Assembly: GCA_030431475.1 (NCBI GenBank)
Contig: JAUIJD010000018.1
Location: 1 to 64,000 of the forward strand
From: Verrucomicrobiia bacterium
GTDB lineage: Bacteria > Verrucomicrobiota > Verrucomicrobiia > Verrucomicrobiales > Akkermansiaceae
DNA: 64,000 nucleotides
Direction: 5' to 3'
The translations under genes were made by a program, and so were the position numbers. How positions within the stretch are numbered: position 1 is the stretch's first letter; each line of letters opens with the position of its first letter. Positions 18,252 through 26,795 of this stretch are shown one piece after another. The notes beneath the pieces were generated by a model. That model saw only the letters and a list, made by a program, of their open reading frames with translations, was not told where the DNA came from and ran no database searches.

Positions 18252-19565
18252 TCAGGCCCCGCCGCCGGCGATGTGGGCGAACTTGTCGTCGAGGTAGCGG
18301 AGGACGACCTCCTCGATCTTCTCGTCGCCGACCTTCTCGATCACCTCGACCGAGAACCCGCGGGCGATGAGCTGGCGGGCGCGGATGGGATCGATCCCGC
18401 GGGCCCGGAGGTAGAAGATCTCCTCGTCGCTGATCTGAGCGCTGGTGGATCCGTGCGAGCACTTCACGTCGTCGGCATTGATCTCGAGGCCCGGCATCGA
18501 GTTGGCCTCGGCGTCGCCACTCATGAAGAGGTTGCGGCAGGTCTGGTAGGCGTCGGTGCGGTGGGCGCCCTCGTCGACGAAGATCAGCCCGGAGAAGATG
18601 GTACGGGACTTGTCGTAAAGGGAGTTCTTGTAGAGCAGGTCGCTGAAGGCTCCCGGCGAGACGTGGTGCTGGAAGGTGCGCTGGTCGTACTCTTGTTCGC
18701 GGGCCGGCACGCTGACGCTCAGCATGTCGGATCGCGAGCCTTCGCCCTCGAGGCGGCACAGCGACTCGTTGCGGGCCCAGCTCGCGCCGGTGTTGAGGAC
18801 AAAGCCGGTGGTCGAGGCGTCCTTGGCGACGCCGGTCTCGTTGACCGAGATGACCTGCGTCTTCTCGTTGAAGGCCTGGATGGCGAGGTAGTCGAGCTTC
18901 GAGCCCTCGCCGGCGATCAGGTCGTTGACCGCGATGCAGAGCCCGGTGTCGGCGTCGTTGACCGAGTGGAAGTAGTCGACCACGCGGACCTTGGCGTTGG
19001 CGCCGGTGACGATGAGGGTGTGCGGGAAGATCGCCGCCTTGTCGCCGGCGAGCCAGTGGAAGACCTCGATGGTGCCCTCGACCTCGACGTTTGCCGGCAC
19101 GTGGACGAACAGGCCGTTGGTGACGCGGGCCTCGTGGAGCGCGGTCCACTTGGCGGACCCGAGCCGGGTGTCCTGCTTCATGAAGTGCTGCTCGACGAGG
19201 TCGGAGTGCAGCAGCAGCGCCTCGGCGAGAGGCAGGCAGACGACTTCCTCCGGAAGGTTCGAGTCGATCTCGATCAGCGTCTCGTTGACGAAGATGAACT
19301 TCGCCACCGGCTTCCCGACACCCACCGAGTTCTCGATGATCGTTCCGGTGTCCTCGGGGACCGGGACGTCGTTGTGATAGCCGGAAAAGTCGAGCTGCTT
19401 GAGGTTGGAGAAACGCCAGTTCTCATCCTTTCGGGCGGGGGCCGGCGTTTCGAGAAAGCGCTGCCAGGCGGCGCGCTGGCGCTCGGCGAACCATGCCGGG
19501 AGGTCGGCTTCGGTTTCCGGGGCGGCGTCGAGGATGGAGGCGGAGGGTTCTGCGAGAGTGGACAT
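18252..19565 (-). CDS. sufD: Fe-S cluster assembly protein SufD
   Basis: A 437-residue member of the SufBD beta-helix family. It is assigned to SufD because it is the shorter, more divergent paralogue, with an N-terminal helical part (RKDENWRFSNLKQL) and C-terminal KCSHGSTSAQISDEEIFYLRARGI. SufD joins SufB and the ATPase SufC to form the SufBC2D scaffold on which Fe-S clusters are built. It is the last gene of the leftward fur-sufC-sufB-sufD cluster, 54 bp after sufB, with a small hairpin repeat between them. Confidence 0.93.
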   Translation of the reverse strand: MSTLAEPSASILDAAPETEADLPAWFAERQRAAWQRFLETPAPARKDENWRFSNLKQLDFSGYHNDVPVPEDTGTIIENSVGVGKPVAKFIFVNETLIEIDSNLPEEVVCLPLAEALLLHSDLVEQHFMKQDTRLGSAKWTALHEARVTNGLFVHVPANVEVEGTIEVFHWLAGDKAAIFPHTLIVTGANAKVRVVDYFHSVNDADTGLCIAVNDLIAGEGSKLDYLAIQAFNEKTQVISVNETGVAKDASTTGFVLNTGASWARNESLCRLEGEGSRSDMLSVSVPAREQEYDQRTFQHHVSPGAFSDLLYKNSLYDKSRTIFSGLIFVDEGAHRTDAYQTCRNLFMSGDAEANSMPGLEINADDVKCSHGSTSAQISDEEIFYLRARGIDPIRARQLIARGFSVEVIEKVGDEKIEEVVLRYLDDKFAHIAGGGA

Positions 19566-19591
19566 GGGAAAATGGGGTGGAAGAGGGGGAA

Positions 19592-19614
19592 GCCGGTCTG
19601 AAGACCGGCGCTCC
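19592..19614. repeat. Single REP-like hairpin of the GGAGCGCC design
   Basis: Read on the minus strand it is GGAGCGCC followed by a 7-bp perfect stem (GCCGGTC/GACCGGC) with a TTCA loop. It sits between sufB and sufD. The same leader with a different but still pairing stem occurs at 26664-26788 and 35217-35286. Confidence 0.75.
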
Positions 19615-19619
19615 TTGCG

Positions 19620-21062
19620 TCAGCCGACGGAACCTTCCATTTCGAGGTCGATGAGGCGCTTGAGCTCGACGGAATACTCCATCGGAAACTCGCGGACGAG
19701 GTCGTTGATGAAGCCGTTGACCGCGAGCGACATGGCGTGGCCCTCGTCGATCCCGCGCTGCTGCATGTAGAAAAGCATCTCCTCGGAGACCTGCGAGACG
19801 CTGGCCTCGTGCTGCGTGGCGTGCTGGTTGCCTTTCACCGTGATCGCCGGGTAGGTGTCGGTGCGGCTGTGGCTGTTGATCAGCAACGCGTCGCACTCGG
19901 TGTTGTTCTTGCAGCCCTTGAGCTTCTTGGGGATGGAAACCTGACCCCGGTAGGTCGAGCGGCCCTCGCCGACGGAGATGGACTTCGAGACGACGTTCGA
20001 CGTGGTGTTGTCGGCGGCGTGGATCATCTTGGCACCGGTGTCCTGGTGCTGGCCGTCGTTGGCCAGGGCGATGGAGATCACCTCGCCGCGGGCGCGTTCG
20101 CCACGCATGATCACGCCGGGATACTTCATCGTCAGGCGGCTGCCGATGTTGCAGTCGATCCAGCGCACCTCGGCGTCCTCCATCGCGAGGCCGCGCTTGG
20201 TGACGAGGTTGTAGACGTTGCTGCTCCAGTTCTGGACCGTGACATACTGGATCTTGGCGCCCTTCAGCGCGACCAGCTCGACCACCGCCGAGTGTAGCGT
20301 GGAGGTCTCGAACTTCGGCGCGGTGCAGCCTTCCATGTACATCACCTCGGCGCCCTCGTCGGCGATGATGAGCGTGCGCTCGAACTGTCCGAAGCTTTCC
20401 GAGTTGATGCGGAAGTAGGCCTGGAGCGGCTGCTTCAGCTTCACCCCCTTGGGGATGTAGATGAACGATCCGCCGGAGAAGACGGCGCTGTTGAGCGCGG
20501 AGAACTTGTTGTCGCCGGTCGGGATGACCTTGCCGAACCACGGGCGGAAGATGTCCTCGTATTCCTTCAGGCCCTCGGTCGAGTTGACGAAGATGACGCC
20601 CTGCTTGGTCAGCTCCTCCTTCATGTTGGAGTAGGCGGCCTCGGAGTCGTACTGGGCCTCGACGCCGGCGAGGAAGGCGCGTTCCTGCTCGGGGATGCCG
20701 AGGCGGTCGAAGGTCTTGAGCACCTCTTCCGGCACCTCGTCCCAGGAGCGCTTCGGTCGCTCGCCGTCGGACAGGTAGTAGCGGATCTTGTCGAAGTCGA
20801 TGTTGTTGAGGTCCTCGGTGGCCCAGTTGGTGGGCATCGGCTTGTCGAGGAAGGTCTTGAGCGCCTTGTGGCGGAACTCGCGGACCCAGTCGGGGTCCTG
20901 CTTCACATCCGAGATGTAGTCGATGGTGCGCTCGGTGAGTCCGCGGCCGGCATCGTACTTGTGCTTCTCGGGGAAGCGGAAGTCGCCCTTGCTGCGGTCG
21001 ATGTCGAGCGCGGCCTGGGTTTCCTCGTCGATGGTGCTCGTGCCTGGTGCGTCGTAGCTCAT
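19620..21062 (-). CDS. sufB: Fe-S cluster assembly scaffold SufB
   Basis: A 480-residue SufB of normal length. It includes [17 protein letters not shown], the central beta-helix ([20 protein letters not shown] with [11 protein letters not shown] typical of the family) and the C-terminal [21 protein letters not shown]. It is the main scaffold for nascent clusters. The ATG at 21062 begins SYDAPGT; upstream in-frame residues run through a short direct repeat and are not conserved. It follows sufC by 55 bp on the same strand. Confidence 0.96.
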   Translation of the reverse strand: MSYDAPGTSTIDEETQAALDIDRSKGDFRFPEKHKYDAGRGLTERTIDYISDVKQDPDWVREFRHKALKTFLDKPMPTNWATEDLNNIDFDKIRYYLSDGERPKRSWDEVPEEVLKTFDRLGIPEQERAFLAGVEAQYDSEAAYSNMKEELTKQGVIFVNSTEGLKEYEDIFRPWFGKVIPTGDNKFSALNSAVFSGGSFIYIPKGVKLKQPLQAYFRINSESFGQFERTLIIADEGAEVMYMEGCTAPKFETSTLHSAVVELVALKGAKIQYVTVQNWSSNVYNLVTKRGLAMEDAEVRWIDCNIGSRLTMKYPGVIMRGERARGEVISIALANDGQHQDTGAKMIHAADNTTSNVVSKSISVGEGRSTYRGQVSIPKKLKGCKNNTECDALLINSHSRTDTYPAITVKGNQHATQHEASVSQVSEEMLFYMQQRGIDEGHAMSLAVNGFINDLVREFPMEYSVELKRLIDLEMEGSVG

Positions 21063-21070
21063 GGGAAGAA

Positions 21071-21098
21071 GTGATCGGTGACCAGTGATCGGTGACCA
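21071..21098. repeat. Perfect 14-bp tandem duplication
   Basis: Two adjacent copies of GTGATCGGTGACCA lie just upstream of sufB in the sufC-sufB gap. No function is evident. Confidence 0.8.
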
Positions 21099-21117
21099 GT
21101 GGCTTGGGTTGCAGGGT

Positions 21118-21870
21118 TCAGGCGGTGGCGGCTTCCTTGAGGAAGTCGTAGCCGTTCTCTTCAAGCTCCAGCGCCAGCTCGGGGCCGCCGGAGCGAACGA
21201 TGCGGCCTTCGGACATCACGTGGACGTGGTCCGGCGCGATGTAGTTGAGGAGCCGCTGGTAGTGGGTGATGAGGAGGATGCCACGCTCGGGGGAACGCAT
21301 GGCGTTGACGCCCTTGGCGACGATCTTGAGCGCGTCGATGTCGAGTCCCGAGTCGGTCTCGTCGAGGATGCAGAACTTGGGATCGAGCATCATCATCTGA
21401 AGGATCTCGTTGCGCTTCTTCTCACCGCCGGAGAAGCCTTCGTTGACCGCCCGGCCGGTGAACTTGCGGTCCATCTCAAGGAGGCCCATCTTCTCGTAGA
21501 GGGATTTGTAGTAGGCGACGGCGTCGAGCTCCTCGCCCTCGGGCATGCGGGCCTGCAGGGCCGCGCGGATGAAGTTGGCGTTCGAGACGCCGGGGACCTC
21601 CGCCGGGTACTGGAAGGCGAGGAAGATGCCGGCGCGGGAGCGCTCGTCGATCTCCATGTCGAGGATGTCCTCGCCATCGAGTTGCACGCTGCCGCCGGTG
21701 ACCTCGTAGCCTTCATGGCCGGCAACCACCTTCGACAGGGTCGATTTGCCCGAGCCGTTCGGGCCCATGATGGCGTGCACTTCGCCGGCGGGGATGTCGA
21801 GGGTGACACCGTTCAGGATGGCGGTGCCGTCTTCCAGTTGCGCGTGGAGATTGTCGATTTTCAGGGACAT
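21118..21870 (-). CDS. sufC: Fe-S cluster assembly ATPase SufC
   Basis: A 250-residue soluble ABC ATPase. The Walker A is GPNGSGKST, the signature [14 protein letters not shown] and the Walker [17 protein letters not shown], which are diagnostic of SufC rather than a transporter ATPase. It drives conformational changes in SufBD during cluster assembly. It follows the Fur-family regulator by 27 bp and starts the suf part of the operon. Confidence 0.97.
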   Translation of the reverse strand: MSLKIDNLHAQLEDGTAILNGVTLDIPAGEVHAIMGPNGSGKSTLSKVVAGHEGYEVTGGSVQLDGEDILDMEIDERSRAGIFLAFQYPAEVPGVSNANFIRAALQARMPEGEELDAVAYYKSLYEKMGLLEMDRKFTGRAVNEGFSGGEKKRNEILQMMMLDPKFCILDETDSGLDIDALKIVAKGVNAMRSPERGILLITHYQRLLNYIAPDHVHVMSEGRIVRSGGPELALELEENGYDFLKEAATA

Positions 21871-21897
21871 GGTCTTGGAGTTTGAGATTTGAGAGTT

Positions 21898-22338
21898 TCA
21901 GCTTTCCACGGACGGCAGCTTGCCGCGGAGGGTGAGTTCGATGTCGGTGATCACGGTGCCTTCGGGAAGGTCGAGGACCTCGGAAAGATCGATCCCCGGC
22001 TTGAAGGTGACGTCGTGGATCGATCCGTTCACCTCGTCATGGAAGTGCCCGTGTTCGGCGAGGTTGGGGCAGAAGCGCGAGGGCTCGCGGTCGAAGTTGA
22101 CCTGGCGGACGATGCCGTGCTTCACCAGCGCTTCGAGGCAGTTGTAGACCGTGGCCAGCGAGATGCTCGGCAGCTTCGTCTGGATGCGCCGGAAGACGTC
22201 GTTGGCGGTCGGGTGGTCACGCTGCGTCATAAGGAGCCGGTAGACTTCCCAGCGCTGGCGGGTCATCCGCAGCCCGCCGATCTCCGCCGGCATCTTGCCG
22301 GAGGGCTCGGGGTGGAGGTTGGAATCGTCGCTGACCAT
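21898..22338 (-). CDS. Fur-family transcriptional regulator
   Basis: A 146-residue winged-helix repressor. The helix-turn-helix region is HPTANDVFRRIQTKLPSISLATVYN, with ATVYN the classical Fur signature. The usual C-terminal CxxC zinc pairs of Fur/PerR are absent; FCPNLAEHGHFHDEVNGSIHDV keeps the His-rich metal site. It could sense iron, peroxide (PerR-like) or another metal. It is first in the cluster with sufCBD and probably controls it and itself through the boxes at 22356-22392. The ATG at 22338 fits family length. Confidence 0.85.
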   Translation of the reverse strand: MVSDDSNLHPEPSGKMPAEIGGLRMTRQRWEVYRLLMTQRDHPTANDVFRRIQTKLPSISLATVYNCLEALVKHGIVRQVNFDREPSRFCPNLAEHGHFHDEVNGSIHDVTFKPGIDLSEVLDLPEGTVITDIELTLRGKLPSVES

Positions 22339-22355
22339 GAGTGGGCGGCGAGAAA

Positions 22356-22392
22356 CTAGAACGATTCCAATTCTTGGCAAGAATGATTCTAA
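22356..22392. promoter_or_regulatory. Array of three overlapping Fur/PerR-type 7-1-7 boxes
   Basis: The centre, 22370-22384, is a perfect 7-1-7 inverted repeat (ATTCTTG-G-CAAGAAT). It overlaps a near-match on the right (CAAGAATGATTCTAA, 22378-22392) and nearly touches one on the left (CTAGAACGATTCCAA, 22356-22370). The outer boxes are centred 22 bp apart, about two helical turns. The array begins 18 bp upstream of the Fur-family start codon in otherwise GC-rich DNA, so it is the likely operator for the fur-suf cluster. Confidence 0.75.
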
Positions 22393-22534
22393 TTCTTGTG
22401 CGGATTTTCTGGTTTCAGACGTCGATCGGACAAGTCCGCCTCAAGGACCTGCGACGATCCGGCCGGTTCGTCAAGCGACAGGCGCTTGCCGGGCTCAAAT
22501 GAAGGCAGCGGGCACTTTTCCGAAGCACGGCGGC

Positions 22535-22606
22535 GTGGCCGGGGCTTCCAGCCCCGTCGCCAAGACCAACGGCAAATCCGGCGACGGGCCTGGAAGGCCC
22601 GGCCAC
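22535..22606. repeat. Inverted pair of REP-like hairpins
   Basis: Two 27-bp arms, GTGGCCGGG...GTCGCC and its near-perfect reverse complement, are separated by 18 bp. Each arm holds its own hairpin (GGGGCTTCCAGCCCC and GGGCCTTCCAGGCCC). The inner stems differ between arms but each still pairs. It lies beyond the 3' end of the sugar dehydrogenase gene and upstream of the fur-suf promoter region; the rest of 22393-22641 shows nothing else. Confidence 0.75.
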
Positions 22607-22641
22607 ATCCGGTGGCGCACCCGTTTCCCGGAGACCCACGC

Positions 22642-24078
22642 TTACTTCTCCGGCACCAGACGCAGCACCGAGTGCGGGTCGTTGAGCAGCACGTAGAGGA
22701 AGCCATCGGGGCCGGCGGCGACATCGCGAACGCGCCCGAGATCCTTGAGGATGACTTCCTGCTCGGTGACCTTGCGGTTCTCGATGCGCAGGCGCCGGAT
22801 CTCCTTCTTTGCCAGTGCGCCGACAAAGAGATCGTTCTTCCAGCCCGGGAAGGCATCGCCCGCGTAGAAATCGAGCCCGCAGACGGCGATGCTCGGCGTC
22901 CAGTGGATGACCGGCTGCTCCATGCCCTCGCGCGCGGTTTCGGCGGTCATCGGGGTGCCGTCGTAGTTCATGCCGTAGGTGATGACCGGCCAACCGTAGT
23001 TGTTGCCCGGCTCGATGAGGTTGAGCTCGTCGCCGCCGCGCGGGCCGTGCTCGGTGGACCAGAGGTCGCCGTTGCGGGGATCGAGCGCGAGACCCTGCGG
23101 GTTGCGGTGGCCGTAGGTCCAGATGCCGGGCACGGCGTCGGCGTTGTCCGCGAAGGGGCCATCCTCCGGGACCCGGCCGTCGTCGTGGAGGCGGTAGATC
23201 TTGCCCTTCGGGTTCGAGAGATCCTGGACGTCCATCTTCCCGTTGCGCTCGCCGATGATGAAGAAGAGGTAGCCGTCCTTGAAGACGAAGCGGGTGCCGA
23301 AGTGGACGCCCTGGCCGTCGTAGTACTCGCGATCCGCCTCCCAGATCGTCTCCTGATCGGTCCAGGTGTGATCGACGAGCCTGCCGCGAACGACCTTGGT
23401 GATGGTGCGTGGTCCGCGCTCGCGACCCTTCTTCTCCGGGTGCTCATACCAGCCTTCGGCGTATCCGAGGTAGATCCAGCCGTTGTTTTCGAAGTCGGGA
23501 TGCAGCGCGACCTCCATCAGGCCGCCCTGTCCGTGGTGGATGACCTCCGGGGTGTCGCGCACCGGTTCGGAGAGAAGCTGGTCGTCGGCATCGATGATGC
23601 GGAGACGCCCGGGGCGTTCGGTGACCAGCTTGCGCCCGTCGGGCAGGAACGCGATGGCCCAGGGGATGTCGAGGCCTTCATCGACCACGGTCTCGATCAG
23701 GTAGTCGGCCCGCTCGGTCTTCGTCACCTTGCCGGGAACGGGCTTGGGAAACTCGATGCCCTCGACGCGGGCCTCCTCCTCCTTCTCGCGCAGGTAGATG
23801 ACCAGCGAGCGGATCTTCTCGTCGCTGAGGACCGTGCCGAAGGGCGTCATGCCAAGCTCGGGATTGCCGATCTTGATGGAACGGAAGATCTCGGCGTCGG
23901 TGGCACCGTGCTTCCATTCGCCATCGACCAGCGAGCCCCCCTGACCCCCGTTCAGGTCCTTTCCATGGCACGACGCGCAGACCGTGTTGAAGAGTTCATC
24001 GACCTTCATCTTGGCGTAGTCGGGCGTCTCCTCGGCGACGAGGGTGAGCGGGAGCAGGAGGAAGAGAAGTCGTTTCAT
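22642..24078 (-). CDS. Periplasmic cytochrome c fused to PQQ-type sugar dehydrogenase
   Basis: A 478-residue exported protein with a signal peptide (MKRLLFLLLPLTLVA). Residues about 25-105 form a class I cytochrome c (CASCHGK heme motif, with the axial Met candidate in LGMTPFG). The rest is a six-bladed beta-propeller of the glucose/sorbosone dehydrogenase family (IPWAIAFLPDGRKLVTERPGRL, ALHPDFENNGWIYLGY, YGHRNPQGLALDP, TEHGPRGGDELN). It probably oxidises an aldose or polyol with PQQ and passes electrons to its own heme. The start at 24078 is set by the signal peptide. Confidence 0.9.
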   Translation of the reverse strand: MKRLLFLLLPLTLVAEETPDYAKMKVDELFNTVCASCHGKDLNGGQGGSLVDGEWKHGATDAEIFRSIKIGNPELGMTPFGTVLSDEKIRSLVIYLREKEEEARVEGIEFPKPVPGKVTKTERADYLIETVVDEGLDIPWAIAFLPDGRKLVTERPGRLRIIDADDQLLSEPVRDTPEVIHHGQGGLMEVALHPDFENNGWIYLGYAEGWYEHPEKKGRERGPRTITKVVRGRLVDHTWTDQETIWEADREYYDGQGVHFGTRFVFKDGYLFFIIGERNGKMDVQDLSNPKGKIYRLHDDGRVPEDGPFADNADAVPGIWTYGHRNPQGLALDPRNGDLWSTEHGPRGGDELNLIEPGNNYGWPVITYGMNYDGTPMTAETAREGMEQPVIHWTPSIAVCGLDFYAGDAFPGWKNDLFVGALAKKEIRRLRIENRKVTEQEVILKDLGRVRDVAAGPDGFLYVLLNDPHSVLRLVPEK

Positions 24079-24190
24079 GCGGCGTTTCCGACCCCTACCT
24101 CCGATCCCGTACTTGGCAACGTGCCAGCGTGTCAGGTGAGCCGATTGTCGTTTCACCCCTGTTTTTTCCGCGTTTCTCGCATCGAGCGGC

Positions 24191-24219
24191 TTGACAAACG
24201 GCCGCGGTTTCGGGAATTC
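24191..24219 (+). promoter_or_regulatory. Candidate sigma-70 promoter of the HU-like gene
   Basis: A perfect -35 TTGACA (24191-24196) is followed 17 bp later by GAATTC (24214-24219), a weak -10. A start point 6-7 bases downstream would fall at the ATG at 24226, implying a leaderless or nearly leaderless mRNA. The -10 match is poor, so this is tentative. Confidence 0.45.
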
Positions 24220-24225
24220 CTCCGC

Positions 24226-24555
24226 ATGGCTAAGAAGTTGAAAGCTATTAAGGAACGTTACACCAAAACCCAGATCCTCGAACACATCGCCGAAAGCACC
24301 GAGCTGAGCCGCAAGGACGTCTCGGCCGTGCTGGAAAGCCTGGGTGAGGTGATCGAGGGCCACCTGAAGAAGAACGCCGCCGGCGAGTTCGTCCTGCCCG
24401 GGATGATGAAGATCGTCACCGTCCGCAAGCCGGCGGTGAAGGCTCGCAAGGGCATCAACCCCTTCACCAAGGAGGAGATGACCTTCAAGGCCAAGCCGGC
24501 GACGACGGTGGTCAAGATCCGCCCGCTCAAGAAGCTCAAGGACATGGCCGGCTGA
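24226..24555 (+). CDS. HU-family DNA-binding protein
   Basis: A 109-residue basic protein of HU/IHF length. The N-terminal helical part (YTKTQILEHIAESTELSRKD then VSAVLESLGEVIEGHL) matches the HU dimerisation helices. EFVLPGMMKIVTVRKPAVKARKGINP, read in pieces as the FxLPGxxK strand and the R-x-G-x-NP arm tip, is the DNA-binding beta arm. It compacts and bends DNA. Lys/Arg-rich ends are usual in this group. A strong intrinsic terminator follows. Confidence 0.88.
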   Translation: MAKKLKAIKERYTKTQILEHIAESTELSRKDVSAVLESLGEVIEGHLKKNAAGEFVLPGMMKIVTVRKPAVKARKGINPFTKEEMTFKAKPATTVVKIRPLKKLKDMAG

Positions 24556-24575
24556 TCGGCTTGTTGCCTTTTTCC

Positions 24576-24612
24576 AGCCCTCTCCGGACCTGGTGCCGGG
24601 GAGGGCTTTTTT
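24576..24612 (+). terminator. Intrinsic terminator after the HU-like gene
   Basis: AGCCCTCTCCGG pairs with CCGGGGAGGGCT (one mismatch) around a short loop, followed by six Ts (24607-24612). The T-run reaches the stop codon of the convergent TonB receptor gene (24611-24613). Confidence 0.9.
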
Positions 24613-26629
24613 ACAGCCGCCACTCGGCGGTGAGCCAGAACGCGCGCGGCTGGCCGGTCGAGAGGAGGCCATTGCCGGCGAGGCCGGTGGGGATCTCGGC
24701 GTCGAGGAGGTTCTCGACGCGGGCGTGGAGAGTGAAGGAGTCCGAGGCACGCCACGTCGCGCCGATACGGTAGGTGTCGTAGCTCGACAGGCGGCGGGTC
24801 GCCAGGGCGTCGTCGTAGCGCGATGAGGCGAACTCCGCACCGATGAAGAAGTGGAGCCCCTCGGTGAGGCGGAAGTCGGCGGTCCCGAGCAGGCGGAGGT
24901 CCGGAGTCTGGGGAAAGGGCCGGCCTTCGAGGAGAGGCTGGGCGTTCGACGACACGAACTCGGTGTGGGACCACAGTCCGTCGAAGCGCAGGCCCCAGCG
25001 GTCGGAGGGTCGCCAGTCGATGGATCCCTGGAGGCCGAGAACGCGGGCCTCGTCGACGTTGCGTCGTTGCGCACCGGTTCCGCCGGGGGGCAGGGTACCG
25101 AAGATCGCGGTGATCTCGGCGGGATCCGTGACCGGCACGTTGGCGATGGCGTCGTGGATCCAGTGGTGGAAAACGGTGGCGTCGAGGGTGAGGCACGAGG
25201 CCGCCTGCCACGTCAGTCCGGCCTCGAGGCTGTAGAACCGCTCGGAATCGAGCGCGGGATTGGCCTCGGTCAGGTCGTTGCGGACCCGGAACGGGCGATG
25301 GAGCTCGTTGAGCGTGGGCAGGCGGTAGGCGGTGGAGAGGGCGAACCGGCTGTCGAGCGAGGTCGTGAGCTTCCGGGTGAGGGAGATCGCGGCGCTGGGT
25401 TCCCAGTCGGAACGATTCCGGAAGAAGTCGGCGCGGAGGAGCCCGCCGGTGCCGAGGGATCGCTCGATGCGTTTTCCGTCGCGCAGCTCCCAGTGGTCGA
25501 GGCGGAGCGAGGCGTCGAGGCGGGTTCCCGGGTGCGGCGTCCAGCGGGCGGTGCCGAAGAAACCGGCAAGCGACCGGGTGCCGCCCGCCCTGCGGCGACG
25601 GAAGGTTCCGGCATCCTCCTGGGTTTCCCCCTCGAGTCGTCGCAGGTCGGCGCCGAGGGTGAGGCCGAGCTCGTCGCCGATCTCGGTGTCCAGGGTGAGG
25701 GCGCCGCCGATGCCTTCGCCCGGGACGTCGAACTGGTTGAGGGCCATCCGCTCGCGCGTGCGGGTCGCGTCGACGGCGCTGAAGACCGACGCGAAGCGCC
25801 GGCGTTGGTAGTAGGCGAGGGCCTGGAGGGTGGTCGGGCCCTCCTCGAGGGTGATGCGCAGGGAGGCGTCGAAGGCCTCGGTGGTGTTTCCGGTGAGTGG
25901 CGTGCCGTTGCTACGTCGTTCGTCGTAGAAGGAAAGAGAGGGTTCGACAGTGAGACGGTCGACGGGCCTCCAGATGAAGCGCAGGTCGGTGCCGGCCAGA
26001 TCGAGGGAGAGCCGGGTGTCGATGGGGCCGCGCTGCCAGGCGGGCAGGGCGTGGAAGCCGTCGGTGTGTCGACCGAAGGTGTGGAGCGAGACGCCGAACG
26101 ATCCATCGTCGGCAACGACGTCTCCGGTCAGCGATCCGCCGTAGGTGCCGTGGCTGCCGGCGGTGACGATCAGGCCGGTGCGGTCGGCGGCGATGGGCCG
26201 GCGGGTGAGTCGCACGCTGCCGGCGGGGCTGAGATTTCCCCAGACCGCGGAGCCGGCGGCGGGGACGATCCGGGCGGAGTCGAGGGTGGAGGGGTCGTAG
26301 CGGGCCCAGTGGATCCAGCCGCCGAAGGGATCGTTCTGCGGGATGCCGTCGAGCAGGACCAGCGAGCGCGAGGCGGCGGTGGCGCCGGTGTGGCGGAGGC
26401 TGACGCCGGCGGCCGTGGGATTGGCAAAGGTGGCGGTCTGCGGCCGGTAGAGCGAGAAGGCCGGATCGGTGGCGAGCAGTTCGTCGATGGTGCGCGGGGC
26501 GAAGTCGGCGATCTCGTCCGACGACCACGAGGCCAGGGCCGAGGAGGTCTCGCGCTCGGCGACGACGACCAGGGGTGGGAGGGCGTCCTGGGCGAGGAGC
26601 GGCGCGGTGAGAACAAGGAGCAGGCGCAC
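24611..26629 (-). CDS. TonB-dependent outer-membrane receptor
   Basis: A 672-residue protein from a GTG start with a signal peptide (RLLLVLTAPLLAQ). The plug domain runs over about residues 20-150 (LVLLDGIPQNDPFGGWIHW, RIVPAAGSAVWGN typical of plug strands). A 22-strand barrel follows, ending in ARVENLLDAEIPTGL and a C-terminal aromatic strand (RAFWLTAEWRL). It imports a ligand such as cobalamin, a siderophore or an oligosaccharide using TonB energy. No substrate genes are adjacent, so the ligand is unknown. Confidence 0.9.
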   Translation of the reverse strand: MRLLLVLTAPLLAQDALPPLVVVAERETSSALASWSSDEIADFAPRTIDELLATDPAFSLYRPQTATFANPTAAGVSLRHTGATAASRSLVLLDGIPQNDPFGGWIHWARYDPSTLDSARIVPAAGSAVWGNLSPAGSVRLTRRPIAADRTGLIVTAGSHGTYGGSLTGDVVADDGSFGVSLHTFGRHTDGFHALPAWQRGPIDTRLSLDLAGTDLRFIWRPVDRLTVEPSLSFYDERRSNGTPLTGNTTEAFDASLRITLEEGPTTLQALAYYQRRRFASVFSAVDATRTRERMALNQFDVPGEGIGGALTLDTEIGDELGLTLGADLRRLEGETQEDAGTFRRRRAGGTRSLAGFFGTARWTPHPGTRLDASLRLDHWELRDGKRIERSLGTGGLLRADFFRNRSDWEPSAAISLTRKLTTSLDSRFALSTAYRLPTLNELHRPFRVRNDLTEANPALDSERFYSLEAGLTWQAASCLTLDATVFHHWIHDAIANVPVTDPAEITAIFGTLPPGGTGAQRRNVDEARVLGLQGSIDWRPSDRWGLRFDGLWSHTEFVSSNAQPLLEGRPFPQTPDLRLLGTADFRLTEGLHFFIGAEFASSRYDDALATRRLSSYDTYRIGATWRASDSFTLHARVENLLDAEIPTGLAGNGLLSTGQPRAFWLTAEWRL

Positions 26630-26663
26630 GCCGGGAGGTTGAGGGAACGTCGGGGCCGGTGTG

Positions 26664-26788
26664 GAGCGCCGATTATGAAATCGGCATGTGGGCGAGCTGC
26701 GAGAGGAGAAGCCGTCGAGGCGTGGCCTGGGGCCTCTGGCGGCGTGGGAGTCGATGAGCGGAAGGTGCCGATTTCATCATCGGCGCTC
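26664..26788. repeat. Inverted pair of GGAGCGCC-type REP-like hairpins
   Basis: The left arm (26664-26687) and right arm (26766-26788) are reverse complements apart from one base. Each holds a 7-bp hairpin (GCCGATT, ATGA loop, AATCGGC, in the left arm). 78 bp of GC-rich sequence with no other feature lies between them. The same arms, closer together, occur at 35217-35286. Confidence 0.8.
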
Positions 26789-26795
26789 CCCCTTC

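Noticed and set aside
24079-25074. Upstream extension of the sugar dehydrogenase frame
   Set aside because: The extension lies antisense to the HU-like gene and overlaps the end of the TonB gene. A signal peptide at 24078 marks the real start.
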